From NCBI GenBank assembly GCA_040878005.1, contig JBBDMW010000046.1, positions 1 through 63,705 on the forward strand: 63,705 nt of DNA, read 5' to 3'. Below the pieces are notes generated by a model, which was given only the letters and a program-made list of their open reading frames with translations, did not search any database and was not told the origin of the DNA. Below are positions 17,569 through 27,015 of this stretch, in pieces; the stretch's first letter is position 1, and every line of letters starts with the position of its first letter. This stretch comes from JBBDMW01 sp040878005. GTDB lineage: Bacteria; Chloroflexota; Dehalococcoidia; Lucifugimonadales; Lucifugimonadaceae. The position numbers and the translations under genes were made by a program.

Positions 17569-19112
17569 GAGCGCAGTGTCGCCTCTATGCCTACTTTGAA
17601 TACGTCAACAATGACCGAGGGCCAAACGCCCACTATCAGGATCGGCGCGGCCAGCGCCACAACCGGGATCATGTCAACCCAGTTGGCGTCCTCAAGCTTC
17701 TCATATTGCTCGAGAGACATCCCGCCTTCAGCCGGGCCAGGGCCAAAGAAAGTACGCTGGATCATCCAGAGCGTGTACCCGGCTGCCAGCACCACACCAA
17801 ATGCCGCCACACCTGTAGCCCAGCCCCAAACAGGGAAAGTTCCCAGGAAGATCATAATCTCGGAGGCGAACCCGGACAGCCCCGGCAGTCCCAGTGACCC
17901 GAAGCCGGCAATAAAGAAGAATATGGCTATCAACGGCATCTTCCGCCACAGTCCGCCCAGGTGGGGAATGTACCGCGTGTGAGCTCGGTCGTAGGTCAGG
18001 CCCACCATCAGGAACGCAAGGCCAGTTATGGTGCCGTGGGTAAACATCTGGAGTGCGGCGCCGTTCAGCCCGCCACTGGCCATCGTGCCGCCGGCGCCTG
18101 CCACCGCCGAGATGCCCAGCATCACAAAGCCCATATGGCTGACGCTGCTAAAGGCGATTAGCCGCTTCATGTCGGTCTGGCGGATAGTCACGATGGCGCC
18201 ATATATAACGCTCACAGCGGCAATGACAGCCAGGATGCCTGCTGCGTCCGCCACAGTGAACCCGGAGGTCTCCTGGAACATCCCCACATTGATCCTGATG
18301 AGACCGTAACCGCCCATTTTCAGGAGCACGCCAGCCAGCATCACACTCACCGCCGTTGGAGCGTCAGTGTGTGCGTCCGGCAGCCAGTTGTGCAGCGGCC
18401 ATAAAGGCAGCTTGATTGCAAACGCAACCAGGAAGAACGAAAAGATCAGTGCCGCCGGAGCGATCAGATCAGCGCCGGCAATCAGATCTGGTATGCCGAC
18501 GATACCCGCCTCTGGAATGGACACCATTGCGAGCGTGTTCACTGTGGGAGAAAGGAACAACGCCAGGATGCCCACGAGCATGAACGCTCCGCCGGCCAGC
18601 GTGAACAACACGAATTTCATGGCTGAGTAGCGAGGCCGCCCGGTCCCCCAAATCGAGATGAGCATATACATCGGTATCAGCTCAAACTCAAAGAATATGA
18701 AGAACAGCAGGAGGTCCAGCGACAGGAACACGCCCATCACGGCAGCCTGCAGCAGCAGTAGCCAGAAGAAGTACTCCTTGACCCGCAACTGGATTCGCCA
18801 TGATGCCAGTGCAGCCGACATCCCCAACAGGCCGGTGAGCAGCACCAACGGCGCACTCAGGCCATCCACGCCCAGCAGGTACTGCGCCCGCAACGCGTCA
18901 ATGGGAATCCAGTCCTGGTAGAGATCCACCATCTGCACGCCGCCCGCGGCACTGTCGTATCCCACGAACACAATGATCGACAAAATGAACGTGGCAACAG
19001 TAGCTGCGATCGCTGTCCAACGTACGTGACTGTCACGCCGGAGAAGCAGTGCGATCAGCACCGCTGCCAGGGCTGGGAGAAAGACAGTTGCAGTAAGGAG
19101 TCCGCTGAACAT
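17565..19112 (-). CDS. nuoM: NADH-quinone oxidoreductase subunit M
   Basis: 515-residue proton-pumping membrane subunit. Conserved features are the FFEFELIPMYMLI helix with the key glutamate, KLPLWPLHNWLPDAHTDAP, and MKRLIAFSSVSHMGFVMLG with the channel lysine. The gene starts 71 bp after nuoL and overlaps nuoN. Fourteen or so helices are predicted, as usual for the family. Confidence 0.96.
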   Translation of the reverse strand: MFSGLLTATVFLPALAAVLIALLLRRDSHVRWTAIAATVATFILSIIVFVGYDSAAGGVQMVDLYQDWIPIDALRAQYLLGVDGLSAPLVLLTGLLGMSAALASWRIQLRVKEYFFWLLLLQAAVMGVFLSLDLLLFFIFFEFELIPMYMLISIWGTGRPRYSAMKFVLFTLAGGAFMLVGILALFLSPTVNTLAMVSIPEAGIVGIPDLIAGADLIAPAALIFSFFLVAFAIKLPLWPLHNWLPDAHTDAPTAVSVMLAGVLLKMGGYGLIRINVGMFQETSGFTVADAAGILAVIAAVSVIYGAIVTIRQTDMKRLIAFSSVSHMGFVMLGISAVAGAGGTMASGGLNGAALQMFTHGTITGLAFLMVGLTYDRAHTRYIPHLGGLWRKMPLIAIFFFIAGFGSLGLPGLSGFASEIMIFLGTFPVWGWATGVAAFGVVLAAGYTLWMIQRTFFGPGPAEGGMSLEQYEKLEDANWVDMIPVVALAAPILIVGVWPSVIVDVFKVGIEATLRS

Positions 19113-19183
19113 ACCTATGCCGCCGCCACGCGCTGTATGCGGGAGCGCGTCAAATTAAACCGTGCCAGTAATCGCTTAACCAA

Positions 19184-21181
19184 TCAGATCCCCCAGGCCA
19201 CGAATGCAGCTATGACAACGATAAGGCCCGCAGCCATAACCAGCGCGTACGCCTGCGTCTGGCCGTTCTGAATCTGTGCCAGTCCGCGGCCTAGTCTGCT
19301 CGTCCAGGCGGATACCTGCACATTCACATTGTCCAGCCATGCCCCATCCGCCCAGTTAACGGCCCTGGCCGCAGTACCGTAGAAGCCTTTCCTGACGATC
19401 TGGTCCTCGTAGAGCTCGTCGATGTAGTACTTGCCGATGAGCAGGCGGTAAACCGTAGGGAACTGGGCGCCAAGCCTGGCGGGAGAGATTGCGCCGGATA
19501 TGTACATCATGTAGGCAATGGCGATGCCACCCAGGGCCAGCGCCGTGGACACGCCGGCAATCAGCCAGTTGAACTCAGGCGCCGCCCCGGCGTGAACAGC
19601 ATCGTCATGCGTCGGGAATACAGCCGTGTTGTCCGTGATGAAGTGCGAGAAGGCGTGCTGGTCCACTCCGGGCAATGCCACTGTGGGATTAACCAGAAAG
19701 CCAATGCCTATGGCAAGCACAGCCAGCACCGCTATGGGACCGACCATCATCCACGGCGATTCTGCCAGGTGCGTGTGGCCCAATACGGCAGGCGCCTCCT
19801 GCCGGGTGTTCTTGAGGTCCTCCATCTCGGCTTCTGCCCCACCCCGGTACTCTCCGTGGAACGTCATGAATATGGCCCTGAACATGTAGAACGCGGTCAT
19901 GATGGCGGCTGTCAGGCCAAGCGCCAGCACCAGGTATCCAATACCAGAACCGCGCTCGAACGCAGTAGCCAGGATTTCGTCCTTGCTCCAGAAGCCAGAT
20001 AGCGGGAACACGCCCGCAAGGCTGAGGCTGGCGATCACCATGCCCGCGTATGTATATGGCATGACCTTGCGCAGGCCGCCCATGTAACGCATGTTGAACG
20101 TTCCGCTGGCATGGTGCACCGAACCTGATCCAAGGAACAGAGCGGCCTTGAAGAAGGCATGTGTGAACAGATGGAAAATAGCAGGCGCATACGCACCTAT
20201 GCCGAGCGCAAACACCATGTAGCCAAGCTGGCTGATTGTGGAGTACGCCAGCACGCGTTTTATGTCGTTCGCTACCAGCCCCATACTGGCAGCGAACACC
20301 GCGGTGAAGCCGCCTATCAGTGCCACCAGCAACATGGCATCTGAAGCCTCAAACAACGGGAAGAAACGCGCTATAAGGAAAACACCGGCGGTCACCATTG
20401 TGGCCGAGTGGATGAGCGCTGAGACCGGCGTGGGACCCTCCATGGCGTCCGGGAGCCAGTTGTGCAACGGGAACTGCGCTGACTTGCCGACCGCCCCCAT
20501 GAAGAAACCGAGCGCCACCCATGTGGCCGCAGAGGCGGCTATCAGGCCGGCGCCTGCTGCCTGGTACAGCGCCGGGATGTCCAGGTACGCAGGATCAATG
20601 CTGTACAGGTACAGGATGCCCAGCAGGAACCCGAAGTCGCCGAAACGGGTAATGAGAAATGCCTTTTTCGCAGCAGCAGCCGCGGTGGGACGTTCCATCC
20701 AAAAGCCAATCAGCAGGTACGACGAAACACCCACCAATTCCCAGAACACAAATACCTGCACGACGTTGCGGCCAGTGACCAACCCCAGCATGGAGGCCGT
20801 GAACAACGACATATAAGCGTAGTACCGGGCATAGCTACGGTCCCCGTGCATGTACGCCTGGGAGTAGATCTGCACCAGCAGGCTTACGCCGCTCACAACC
20901 ACAAGCATGATGGCTGTGAGCGGATCCAGGAGGAACCCGAAGGTGATCTCAAATCCCAGGACTGAAATCCACTCACGAACCGGATACTCTATCGCCCCGT
21001 TTGAGACGACGGAACTCAGCGCCGCCAGGGAGAGGATGAACGAGCCACCGATGGCCAGGATGGTCACCCACCCGGCAACCCGGTTTGCGGCGCCAAGGAA
21101 TGGACGAATAAACAGACTCACCAGCAAAAAGCTGGCGAGCGGCAGGGCGAGTATCAGCCAGGCGGCTGCTTCTGAAAACAA
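19184..21181 (-). CDS. nuoL: NADH-quinone oxidoreductase subunit L
   Basis: 665-residue distal proton pump with the long C-terminal transverse (HL) helix expected of NuoL. Seen are FWELVGVSSYLLIGFW, QFPLHNWLPDAMEGPTPVSAL and IKRVLAYSTISQLGYMVFA, carrying the channel Glu, His and Lys. The C-terminus ends in a final hydrophobic anchor (AYALVMAAGLIVVIAAFVAW). It follows the small DUF2007-like gene by 14 bp. Confidence 0.96.
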   Translation of the reverse strand: MFSEAAAWLILALPLASFLLVSLFIRPFLGAANRVAGWVTILAIGGSFILSLAALSSVVSNGAIEYPVREWISVLGFEITFGFLLDPLTAIMLVVVSGVSLLVQIYSQAYMHGDRSYARYYAYMSLFTASMLGLVTGRNVVQVFVFWELVGVSSYLLIGFWMERPTAAAAAKKAFLITRFGDFGFLLGILYLYSIDPAYLDIPALYQAAGAGLIAASAATWVALGFFMGAVGKSAQFPLHNWLPDAMEGPTPVSALIHSATMVTAGVFLIARFFPLFEASDAMLLVALIGGFTAVFAASMGLVANDIKRVLAYSTISQLGYMVFALGIGAYAPAIFHLFTHAFFKAALFLGSGSVHHASGTFNMRYMGGLRKVMPYTYAGMVIASLSLAGVFPLSGFWSKDEILATAFERGSGIGYLVLALGLTAAIMTAFYMFRAIFMTFHGEYRGGAEAEMEDLKNTRQEAPAVLGHTHLAESPWMMVGPIAVLAVLAIGIGFLVNPTVALPGVDQHAFSHFITDNTAVFPTHDDAVHAGAAPEFNWLIAGVSTALALGGIAIAYMMYISGAISPARLGAQFPTVYRLLIGKYYIDELYEDQIVRKGFYGTAARAVNWADGAWLDNVNVQVSAWTSRLGRGLAQIQNGQTQAYALVMAAGLIVVIAAFVAWGI

Positions 21182-21195
21182 TGTAGGTCTAACTG

Positions 21196-21411
21196 CTAAA
21201 GCTTGCGGAGAATTTCGTCGGCAACGTGCTCGCGCCCCTTGGGCACGAGGATTCTGAACGGGACGCGTTCGCTCCAGTCCAGGATTTCACCCTCTGGGAT
21301 GATCTTGGTCGGCAGGCCTTCGCCTTCCAACAGGTTTTTCCACATCTCGGCCACCATCAGGTTGGGCGCCTTCTTGTAGTCGATCCACAAAGGGCGTGGT
21401 CTCCCGGCCAA
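21196..21411 (-). CDS. Small DUF2007-like protein within the nuo operon
   Basis: Soluble protein of 64-71 residues lodged between nuoK and nuoL. It resembles the DUF2007 'putative signal transducing protein' fold: an initial WIDYKKAPNLMVAEMWKNLL helix, GEGLPTKIIPEG, then VPFRILVPKGREHVADEIL. Its start is ambiguous: TTG 21411 opens the frame, while TTG 21390 has GGGAG upstream. The role is unknown. Fixed positions within nuo operons hint at assembly or regulation of complex I, but that is inference. Confidence 0.7.
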   Translation of the reverse strand: MAGRPRPLWIDYKKAPNLMVAEMWKNLLEGEGLPTKIIPEGEILDWSERVPFRILVPKGREHVADEILRKL

Positions 21412-21423
21412 AAAAGCCGTCGG

Positions 21424-21777
21424 CTAGTGTCGCATTGTCGCGGCGTCGGTAATTTCCACGGTTTCTCTCGCCCGGTACATGGCGAACACCAGGGCCAGGG
21501 CAAGGGCCGCTTCCGCAGCGGCAACGGCAATCACAAAAATAGCGAACGCATGTCCCGTTAACGCGCCCCTGAGCGCCTCTACCTCAACCGTGCCGGCGCT
21601 GCCAACCAATCCGGCAGATGGCGTGAAACGGGCGAACGCCACGGCAGCAACCACCACTGCGTTGAACATCAATTCAAGCGACATGAGCACTGTAACGACG
21701 TTGCGCCGCGAAAGCACGCCGTATATTCCAATGGCGAAGATGAGCGCTGACACCAGGAGGACGTTTTCTAAATTCAC
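21424..21777 (-). CDS. nuoK: NADH-quinone oxidoreductase subunit K
   Basis: 117-residue three-helix subunit. The GVLSRRNVVTVLMSLELMFNAV segment (in two parts) holds the conserved Glu of helix 2, and helix 3 has the second Glu in VAAAEAALALALVFAMYR. A ~15-residue loop insertion (VGSAGTVEVEALRG) lies between helices 2 and 3. ATGA overlap with nuoJ. Confidence 0.94.
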   Translation of the reverse strand: MNLENVLLVSALIFAIGIYGVLSRRNVVTVLMSLELMFNAVVVAAVAFARFTPSAGLVGSAGTVEVEALRGALTGHAFAIFVIAVAAAEAALALALVFAMYRARETVEITDAATMRH

Positions 21778-22436
21778 GCTTCCTCGCTCCTGGTCCGCAT
21801 TAGCATGAGGCCGCCTATCAGAGATGCAACCAGCACCAGGCCGATAATCTGGAACGGCAACAGATACTCGCGGATAAGCAGCGTCCCGACAACCCCTGTG
21901 CTGTCTATGAGTACCCCTGGCTGCGCCGCAGGGTCAGAAGGATCCGCGGGCTCGACCACCCGCACGGTCTCACCATTCACCATTACTTCACGCTCGGTGT
22001 ACGCGCCTACCAGTCCAGCAACAGCAGCGGGGTCATCAATTTGATCAATCCGGTTCCAGTCAGCGCTATACGAAGTGAAGACTATTGCCGCAAAAAACAG
22101 CGTGGCCACTGTGGCAGCAGCAACACCCTGGCTTTTTCTAACGGGCAGGCTGCCACCCGCCATATCGCGAATCAGCATCACCGCGAACGCGATCAGGATG
22201 GACACGCCACCAACATAGACCAGTATTTGCACGATGCCGATGAACTCGGCTTGCAACAGGAAGAACAGCCCGGCCACGCCTACGAACGAAACGGCCAGGG
22301 AGACAGCCGCCTTAAATACGTCCCGAAGCGTGACCACGAGAAGTGCAGCTCCAACCGTCAGGACGGACACCAGCCAGAAGACTATATCTGCCGCTATGGG
22401 AGTCTCAAAGGCGCCGGTCAACGTTCGTCGACCCAC
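21774..22436 (-). CDS. nuoJ: NADH-quinone oxidoreductase subunit J
   Basis: 220-residue membrane subunit of complex I. The conserved third helix is VQILVYVGGVSILIAFAVML. A ~50-residue polar loop before the last helix is long for the family. The frame opens at GTG 22436, overlapping nuoI by 19 bp; TTG 22421 would give a four-base TTGA overlap and is equally plausible. It is followed by nuoK. Confidence 0.93.
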   Translation of the reverse strand: MGRRTLTGAFETPIAADIVFWLVSVLTVGAALLVVTLRDVFKAAVSLAVSFVGVAGLFFLLQAEFIGIVQILVYVGGVSILIAFAVMLIRDMAGGSLPVRKSQGVAAATVATLFFAAIVFTSYSADWNRIDQIDDPAAVAGLVGAYTEREVMVNGETVRVVEPADPSDPAAQPGVLIDSTGVVGTLLIREYLLPFQIIGLVLVASLIGGLMLMRTRSEEA

Positions 22437-23083
22437 CTTTCCTTCAGTTCTTCCGCAGTCGGCTGCTCATGGCGGCCCGCCCTGTAATGATTGTCCAGGG
22501 TTTCCTTATACGGGTTGTAGCCACGCTCTTCCATCTGGGGACGGAACCAACTGCTGGGCCTCTTCATGTTGTCACGCAATTCATCCACGGTGATGACGAG
22601 GTTCTTGCGCTGGTAGTTGCCGCGCTCAAACTGGGATCCCATATGCAGGGCGTCATAAGGGCATGCTTCAACGCACAGGCCGCAGAACATGCAGCGGCCT
22701 GTATCAATGTCGAACACATCTATGGCGTAGCTTTCGCCCTCTTGCGCGTCCATTCCGCCCGGGTGCGTAACAATTTCTATGATTCCCAGCGGGCAGTACT
22801 TTGCGCAGCTCGCGCAGCCGGTACACCGATCTTCATACCACGTGAACTCGTTGCCACGGTATCTGGAGGACTGGGGCACCTTGACCGGAATCGATGCCAG
22901 CCCCACCAGCGCCTTTGCCCCGCCCCGCGGGTCCTTGGTCAAGTATTCGAACGGGCTCATCCCCGCTTCTTTAGCCGCTGCCAGAAGTCCTACCCGACGG
23001 TTCGGGTACTGCACAGTTGACGGCGTGCGAATGAAATTCTTCATCGTCACGCCCATGCCCTTCAGCAATCCAAGTCCATACAT
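22418..23083 (-). CDS. nuoI: NADH-quinone oxidoreductase subunit I
   Basis: 221-residue peripheral subunit with two [4Fe-4S] clusters (N6a/N6b): CTGCASCAKYCP and CMFCGLCVEACP. An amphipathic N-terminus attaches to the membrane arm. The C-terminal extension (about 165-221) is rich in charged residues. The start codon follows the nuoH stop directly. Confidence 0.95.
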   Translation of the reverse strand: MYGLGLLKGMGVTMKNFIRTPSTVQYPNRRVGLLAAAKEAGMSPFEYLTKDPRGGAKALVGLASIPVKVPQSSRYRGNEFTWYEDRCTGCASCAKYCPLGIIEIVTHPGGMDAQEGESYAIDVFDIDTGRCMFCGLCVEACPYDALHMGSQFERGNYQRKNLVITVDELRDNMKRPSSWFRPQMEERGYNPYKETLDNHYRAGRHEQPTAEELKERWVDER

Positions 23084-24352
23084 CTAATCCGCTCCCTCCA
23101 CCGCAACGGGACGAGCCTGGTCCTCTTCCGTTGCCACTGGATACAAGGCGATTGATGTGTCCTGGGCGCTTTCATCCATGTGCGGCCTCGGGCTGAGCAG
23201 GCGGCCAATCAACAATATCGAAATAAAGAACACAACCCAGTTGACGCCCGCCATGATCCAGAGTTGACCAGCCGTGGGCGACGGCCAGATTGCAACCAGC
23301 ACCGCAGTGGCAACCAGGTTGATCAACGTAAGCTCAAACAGACCCTTCCATGCCAGCGTGAGTATCTGGTCTATGCGCAGGCGCGGCCATGTAGCCCTGA
23401 CCCACACTATGGCTGACAGTACAAGCGCCAACTTCAGGAAGAACCATACTTCCGAAGGAAAGAACCCCCACCCGCGCCAGCCTGACAGGAACACCGTCAC
23501 CATTACCGCTGCTGCTGCGATTGCCGCAGCAAACTCAGCAAGGAAAAACACCCCGAACTTCATGCTGCTGTAGTCGTTGAGGTAACCAGCTGCAAGCTCA
23601 GATTCAGCCTCGGTGATGTCAAACGGCGTGCGGTTCGTTTCGGCAAGCGCAGCCAGGAAGAAGACCAGGAAACCCAGCGGCTGCACAAGGATGAATGGCA
23701 CATCCTGGGCGCCAACTATGCTCCCAAGTGCAAGCGACCCGGACAGCATGAGCACGCCAAGCAAAGCCAGTGCCATTGGGATTTCGTAGCTGATCAGCAT
23801 CGCCACAGCTCGAAGCCCCGAGAAGATGGCGATACGGTTGCCGGACGCCCATGATGCCATGACGACAGCCAGCCCGCTCATAGACGTCACGGCTATCACG
23901 AACAAAATTCCGATGTTCAGGTCTGCTATGACGGTGCCAGCACCGAACGGTATGACAGCAAACACCAGGAAGATCGGCACAACCATAAGGATGGGCGCCA
24001 GGTTGAACAACCAGCGGTCAGCATCTTTCGGAACGACGTCTTCTTTGAACATTGTCTTGATGGCATCAGCCACGGATGTGAACGTCCCAAAAGGCCCCCA
24101 GCGGTTTGGACCGACCCTATTCTGGAACCTGGCCAGCAGGCGGCGCTCACCCCATATGAACGCCAGGACCCCCAACAGCACACCGTTTATAACCGTCATT
24201 GCCATGATGAACCCGGTGATGGCGAAGACCAGCCACTCGTAGCCGGCGGGCAGTATGCCTCCGGAGTAACCCAGGTTCGTACAGTCATTGCTGCCAGACG
24301 AGATGTTGCAGTAGATGTTCCTGAACAGGGTGTTTTCGAGGAAGGGAGACAC
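23084..24352 (-). CDS. nuoH: NADH-quinone oxidoreductase subunit H
   Basis: 422-residue membrane subunit forming the quinone-binding site with NuoB and NuoD. Diagnostic segments are ERRLLARFQNRVGPNRWGPFG and ALAETNRTPFDITEAESELAAGY. An N-terminal extension of about 35 residues contains two cysteines (C15, C24) that are not part of the usual family core. Starts within the nuoD stop (one-base overlap). Confidence 0.95.
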   Translation of the reverse strand: MSPFLENTLFRNIYCNISSGSNDCTNLGYSGGILPAGYEWLVFAITGFIMAMTVINGVLLGVLAFIWGERRLLARFQNRVGPNRWGPFGTFTSVADAIKTMFKEDVVPKDADRWLFNLAPILMVVPIFLVFAVIPFGAGTVIADLNIGILFVIAVTSMSGLAVVMASWASGNRIAIFSGLRAVAMLISYEIPMALALLGVLMLSGSLALGSIVGAQDVPFILVQPLGFLVFFLAALAETNRTPFDITEAESELAAGYLNDYSSMKFGVFFLAEFAAAIAAAAVMVTVFLSGWRGWGFFPSEVWFFLKLALVLSAIVWVRATWPRLRIDQILTLAWKGLFELTLINLVATAVLVAIWPSPTAGQLWIMAGVNWVVFFISILLIGRLLSPRPHMDESAQDTSIALYPVATEEDQARPVAVEGAD

Positions 24353-25458
24353 TAGCGGTCCACCTCGCCCATGTTGATGTCCACGCTGCCGAAGCTGACA
24401 AACATGTCAGCCACCATACCGCCAATCAGCATCTCGCGAAGCAGAGTCAGGTTGATCAGGGATGGCGCCCTGACGTGGCACCGGTACGGGGAAATGCCGC
24501 CGTCGCTCACCAGGTAAAAACCCAGTTCGCCCTTTGGGCCTTCGATGGACGAATACACATCGCCCTTTGGCGGCCTGACGATAAACGGGACTTCCTTGGG
24601 CCGGGCGGGGCCAGGCTCGATTTGCTCCAGACACTGCTGAATAATCCTGATGCACTCACGCATCTCCTGCATCCTGACCAGGTAGCGGGCGTAGTTGTCA
24701 CTGGCGGAATGCAGGGGCCGTTTGAACTCCACGCGATCGTAGTAGTCATAGGGATCGCGATGACGAAGGTCCCAGTCCACGTTTCCGGCGCGCAACATTG
24801 GTCCCGTGATGGATGCGTTAACCATCACGTCCTGCTTGATTACCGCCACGCCCTTTGTCCGCGCAAGGATGATCTCGTTGGTGGATAGAAGGTCTTCAAG
24901 ATCGTCGACGCGGTGCGGTATTTCATCCAGGAACATATCCAACGCCGGCCAGAACTCGGCTGGAGCATCCATGAAGACACCGCCTGGGCGAAGATATGAG
25001 TTCGTTATCCTGGCGCCGCACAGCATTTCGAAGAGGTCCAGGATCTTTTCCCGCTCCCGCATCGCGTAAATAAGAGGAGTGGCCCACGCACCGAGGTCCT
25101 GCAACAGGAAGCCCGTAGCCACCAGGTGGCTGGCAATCCGCTGGAGTTCTGCGGCAATCATGCGGAGCCAGACCCCACGCGGAGCCGGTTCAATACCCGC
25201 AAGCTTCTCCACAGCCAGGATATAAGCCTGGTTGTTGGTCATGGCAGCCACGTAATCCATGCGATCGGTCAGCGTGACAACCTGCGTATACGTGCGCTCT
25301 TCGGCCAGTTTTTCTGAGCCGCGATGCAGGTATCCAAAGATGGGCTCCACGTCGACGACCTGTTCGCCGTCGAACGTGACGCGCATCCGGAACACCCCGT
25401 GCGTGCTGGGGTGCTGCGGGCCCATGTTGATTGTTATGGGTTCAGTCTTGATCGGCAA
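24352..25458 (-). CDS. nuoD: NADH-quinone oxidoreductase subunit D
   Basis: 368-residue 49-kDa subunit related to the [NiFe]-hydrogenase large subunit but without the metal cysteines. PQHPSTHGVFRMRV near residue 14 and GYLHRGSEKLAEERTY line the quinone cavity; the C-terminus FVSFGSVDINMGEVDR is standard. nuoC and nuoD are separate genes here, overlapping by 17 bp. Confidence 0.96.
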   Translation of the reverse strand: MPIKTEPITINMGPQHPSTHGVFRMRVTFDGEQVVDVEPIFGYLHRGSEKLAEERTYTQVVTLTDRMDYVAAMTNNQAYILAVEKLAGIEPAPRGVWLRMIAAELQRIASHLVATGFLLQDLGAWATPLIYAMREREKILDLFEMLCGARITNSYLRPGGVFMDAPAEFWPALDMFLDEIPHRVDDLEDLLSTNEIILARTKGVAVIKQDVMVNASITGPMLRAGNVDWDLRHRDPYDYYDRVEFKRPLHSASDNYARYLVRMQEMRECIRIIQQCLEQIEPGPARPKEVPFIVRPPKGDVYSSIEGPKGELGFYLVSDGGISPYRCHVRAPSLINLTLLREMLIGGMVADMFVSFGSVDINMGEVDR

Positions 25459-25924
25459 TTTCAGTCACAGACTGGTCGTAGGTAACGTAATCCTTGCGAA
25501 GCGGATGGCCAGGGAACCCCTCCCACAGCATGATTCGCTTGTGGTTCGGGTGGCCATCGAACCTGACGCCCATCAGGTCCCACGCCTCCCTTTCCAACAG
25601 GTCAGCGCCCCGCCACACGTCATAGACACTTGGCACCGCAGGCTCACTGCGCCCCTCCCCACACTTCACCTTGAGCATGGCGGTGCGGTTCTTGGGAAGT
25701 GAAATGAGCCTATACACAACCTCAAAGTGGTCTATGTAATCCACCGCTGTCAGCATGGTCAGAAGATCAAACTTGAACTCCGGCCGTTCGCGCAAGCCGC
25801 GCGCCACTTCAAGGACACTTGCAGGCCGAAGCCACACATCCCTGGTGTTGTGACCAACAACAGAGCCGGGCGCAAAGGCCTCGATGGCCTCCGCCAACTC
25901 ATCTCCACGCCAGGCCCTCGTCAT
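25442..25924 (-). CDS. nuoC: NADH-quinone oxidoreductase subunit C
   Basis: 160-residue 30-kDa subunit of the peripheral arm. The signature ERE(A)WDLMGVRFDGHPNHKRI matches the ERExxDxxGhxFxGHPxxRRI motif, followed by WEGFPGHPLRKDY. It overlaps nuoB by four bases and nuoD by 17 bp. Confidence 0.94.
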   Translation of the reverse strand: MTRAWRGDELAEAIEAFAPGSVVGHNTRDVWLRPASVLEVARGLRERPEFKFDLLTMLTAVDYIDHFEVVYRLISLPKNRTAMLKVKCGEGRSEPAVPSVYDVWRGADLLEREAWDLMGVRFDGHPNHKRIMLWEGFPGHPLRKDYVTYDQSVTEIADQD

Positions 25925-26574
25925 GCCTGCCCCGCCGGCGTGCCTGTCAGGCTGTACCGCTTTATCTTCTCGTGCAGTTGCATAATGCCGTAGAGCAGCG
26001 CATCAGGCCTCGGTGGGCAGCCCGGCACATATACATCCACAGGGACAATGTGGTTAACGCCTGGCACCACCGAATAGCTCTGGTAGTACGGTCCGCCACT
26101 CGTGGCGCACACGCCCATGGATATGACCCACTTCGGCTCCGACATCTGGTCATACAGCCGCCGAAGTGGTACCGCCATCTTCCAAGTGACAGTGCCGGCG
26201 ACGATCATCAGGTCCGCCTGTCGTGGCGTCGCCCGGAACGCCTCCATGCCAAAGCGGGATATGTCAAAACGGGACATGGCCGTTGCGATCATCTCGAACG
26301 CGCAGCACGCCAGGCCAAACTGCAACGGAAATACCGACGACTTACGCGCCCAGTTCAACAGAGAGTCCACCGACGTGACAATGGCGCTGCGCCGCATGTC
26401 AGCGGGGACTTCAAGCACCGGCTCAGGGAACGGCTCGGTATGCGTAGCCTTCATACGGTTGACCGACTCGCCCTCCTCCCGGTCCATGTCCCAGGTGATG
26501 GAGGCGAGCGGAGACTGCATTCCCGGTGCGAGTGCAACACCCGGCTGCTCGTTCTGCATGCGTTCTATGTCCAT
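25921..26574 (-). CDS. nuoB: NADH-quinone oxidoreductase subunit B
   Basis: 217-residue subunit that carries cluster N2, the last iron-sulfur centre before quinone. The ligands lie in LACCAFEMIA, GVCATSGG and PGCPPRPDALL. The chosen ATG at 26574 overlaps nuoA by 10 bp; the longer open frame upstream only reads nuoA in another frame. The N-terminal ~75 residues before the conserved core are longer than usual and acidic. Confidence 0.94.
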   Translation of the reverse strand: MDIERMQNEQPGVALAPGMQSPLASITWDMDREEGESVNRMKATHTEPFPEPVLEVPADMRRSAIVTSVDSLLNWARKSSVFPLQFGLACCAFEMIATAMSRFDISRFGMEAFRATPRQADLMIVAGTVTWKMAVPLRRLYDQMSEPKWVISMGVCATSGGPYYQSYSVVPGVNHIVPVDVYVPGCPPRPDALLYGIMQLHEKIKRYSLTGTPAGQA

Positions 26575-26960
26575 TCCAACGCCTTCTTCCGCCATGCGTA
26601 GATGTAACCCACAGTCACGACCGCCAGGAACACCGCCACTGCACCAAGCGCCACAGCACCGAACTGGACTGACATCACGCCATATTCGACGGCCCACGGG
26701 TAAAGAAACACCGTCTCCACGTCGAACACCACGAAAAGCAATGCGTAGTAGTAGTAGCGGAAATTAAATTGGACCGGCCTTGGACTGAACGGCTTCATGC
26801 CGCCTTCGTAGGCCGTGCGCTTCACCGGCGATGGCCGGGACGGCCGCACCCGCACCAATGATGCCAGGTAAGACATGAGAAGCATGCCGACGGGCACAGC
26901 AATGGCTATGGCTACGAATATGGCGAGAAGCCCGTACTGCCGGAAGTAGTCGTCTAGCAT
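26565..26960 (-). CDS. nuoA: NADH-quinone oxidoreductase subunit A
   Basis: 131-residue three-helix subunit and first gene of the operon. FNFRYYYYALLFVVFDVETVFLYPWA is recognisable in two parts with its conserved acidic residues. The loop that usually reads YECG reads YEGG here, so the cysteine that is redox-reactive in many ND3/NuoA proteins is absent. A promoter lies just upstream. Confidence 0.93.
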   Translation of the reverse strand: MLDDYFRQYGLLAIFVAIAIAVPVGMLLMSYLASLVRVRPSRPSPVKRTAYEGGMKPFSPRPVQFNFRYYYYALLFVVFDVETVFLYPWAVEYGVMSVQFGAVALGAVAVFLAVVTVGYIYAWRKKALEWT

Positions 26961-27015
26961 GGACCGTTTCTGAGCCGTCTACGGGAGTGTTTAAGCAGGG
27001 TCTGTACTCGCTCGG

